A stretch of DNA of 14,677 bases, taken from JBEVNX01 sp040507895 (GTDB taxonomy: Bacteria; Desulfobacterota; Binatia; JACPRU01). The stretch covers positions 1-14,677 of the forward strand of contig JBEVNX010000200.1 in NCBI GenBank assembly GCA_040507895.1, read 5' to 3'. Made by a program: the position numbers and the translations under genes. Shown here one piece after another: positions 14,234-14,677 of the stretch; the stretch's first letter is position 1, and each line of letters begins with the position of its first letter. The notes under the pieces are model-generated. The model ran no database searches, had not been told where the DNA came from, and was given only the letters and a program-made list of their open reading frames with translations.

Positions 14234-14677
14234 ATGCCGAGCTATGCGAAGGACGTGATCCGAGATCTCATCGACGGCAAGCTCCCGTGGCAGACCACGA
14301 AGCCGATCATGAGCGACTTCAAAGACGAGGAGCGCTTCGAGACCTACCTGGAGATCTTGCAAGAGCGCGTGCCTTGGAAGGAGCGCATCCTGCTGCCGAT
14401 CGGCGAGCACCTCTACATCGTCCAGAAGCAGGCGGAGCGGATCGTCAAGTGCGACTGCGGCCACGAGTTCGGCCCGTACACCGAGAACTGGAAGCTCGAA
14501 GCGCTCGTCTACGTGCGCGACAGCGAGAGCGCGCTCGACGAGGTCTACCCGGGGGCGCGGAAGTGCGACCCCAAGTGGATGGAGCTCCGCGAATACTACT
14601 GCCCGGGCTGCAAGGCGCAGCTCGAAGTCGAAGCGGTGACGCCCGGCTATCCGGTGACGTTCGACTTCCTTCCCGAC
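14234..14677 (+). CDS. acxC: Acetone carboxylase gamma subunit, 3'-truncated by the window edge
   Basis: 148 codons are visible of a subunit normally near 168 residues. GGAGG lies 5 nt before the ATG and 12 nt separate it from acxB. The segment CDCGHEFGPYTENWK (73-87) and later C111 and CPGC (123-126) give five cysteines and a histidine, suited to the structural zinc site known for this small subunit. KCDPKWMELREYYCPGC and VEAVTPGYPVTFDFLPD match the acetone carboxylase gamma family closely. This subunit is what marks the operon as acetone carboxylase rather than hydantoinase, which has only A and B parts. The stop codon lies beyond the window. Confidence 0.93.
   Translation, partial: MPSYAKDVIRDLIDGKLPWQTTKPIMSDFKDEERFETYLEILQERVPWKERILLPIGEHLYIVQKQAERIVKCDCGHEFGPYTENWKLEALVYVRDSESALDEVYPGARKCDPKWMELREYYCPGCKAQLEVEAVTPGYPVTFDFLPD

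Noticed and set aside
1..14677. CRISPR array, tRNA, rRNA, phage or transposase genes
   Set aside because: No regularly spaced repeats, cloverleaf-like sequence or mobile-element protein motif was seen on either strand.

Overview
The window comes from a high-GC bacterium. G or C dominates third codon positions, which is why long empty frames run antisense to real genes. The content (anaplerotic and CoA-ester metabolism, acetone carboxylase, a selenoprotein, an ECF42 sigma factor) suits an environmental proteobacterium-like or Myxococcota/Binatota-like lineage. No marker gene is present, so the taxonomy is inference only. No tRNA, rRNA, CRISPR array, transposase or phage gene was seen.

Layout. 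(1) Positions 1-106, minus: the first 35 codons of a crotonase-family gene that runs off the left edge. (2) 220-3154, plus: a tightly coupled operon of a CoA-binding Rossmann protein, metY and metX. It converts homoserine through O-acetylhomoserine to homocysteine by direct sulfhydrylation. (3) 3196-4799, minus: a YCII/DGPF-domain protein followed by an ECF42-type sigma factor with its long C-terminal helical repeat domain, converging on metX. (4) 4800-5099: a 300-bp non-coding stretch with a possible sigma-dependent promoter and a 216-bp segment bounded by imperfect inverted repeats. (5) 5100-7526, minus: a GYD-domain protein, a class III CoA-transferase and a crotonase with unusual active-site residues, probably one operon for a CoA-ester pathway. 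(6) 7687-9226, plus and divergent from the GYD gene: a short SelW-like gene interrupted by an in-frame UGA, then a YbfB/YjiJ-type MFS transporter. (7) 9227-9837: an RNA-structure-rich gap containing a small one-helix membrane ORF. (8) 9838-14677, plus: acetone carboxylase beta, alpha and gamma subunits (acxABC), the last cut by the right edge.

The most notable item is the SelW-like gene at 7687-7914. Ordinary ORF calling misses it because codon 11 is TGA. That TGA sits at the second redox position of the family's CxxC/CxxU motif. Seventeen nucleotides after it there is a perfect 7-bp hairpin with a GGUCG loop, close in position and loop sequence to the Escherichia coli fdhF SECIS element. I read it as a selenocysteine-containing SelW/Rdx-family protein. 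If so, the organism should encode SelA, SelB, tRNA-Sec and SelD elsewhere.

The acetone carboxylase genes suggest growth on, or clearance of, acetone or a related ketone. ATP-dependent carboxylation gives acetoacetate, which enters CoA-ester metabolism. The CoA-transferase and crotonases could act in the same broad catabolic area, but no direct link is visible.
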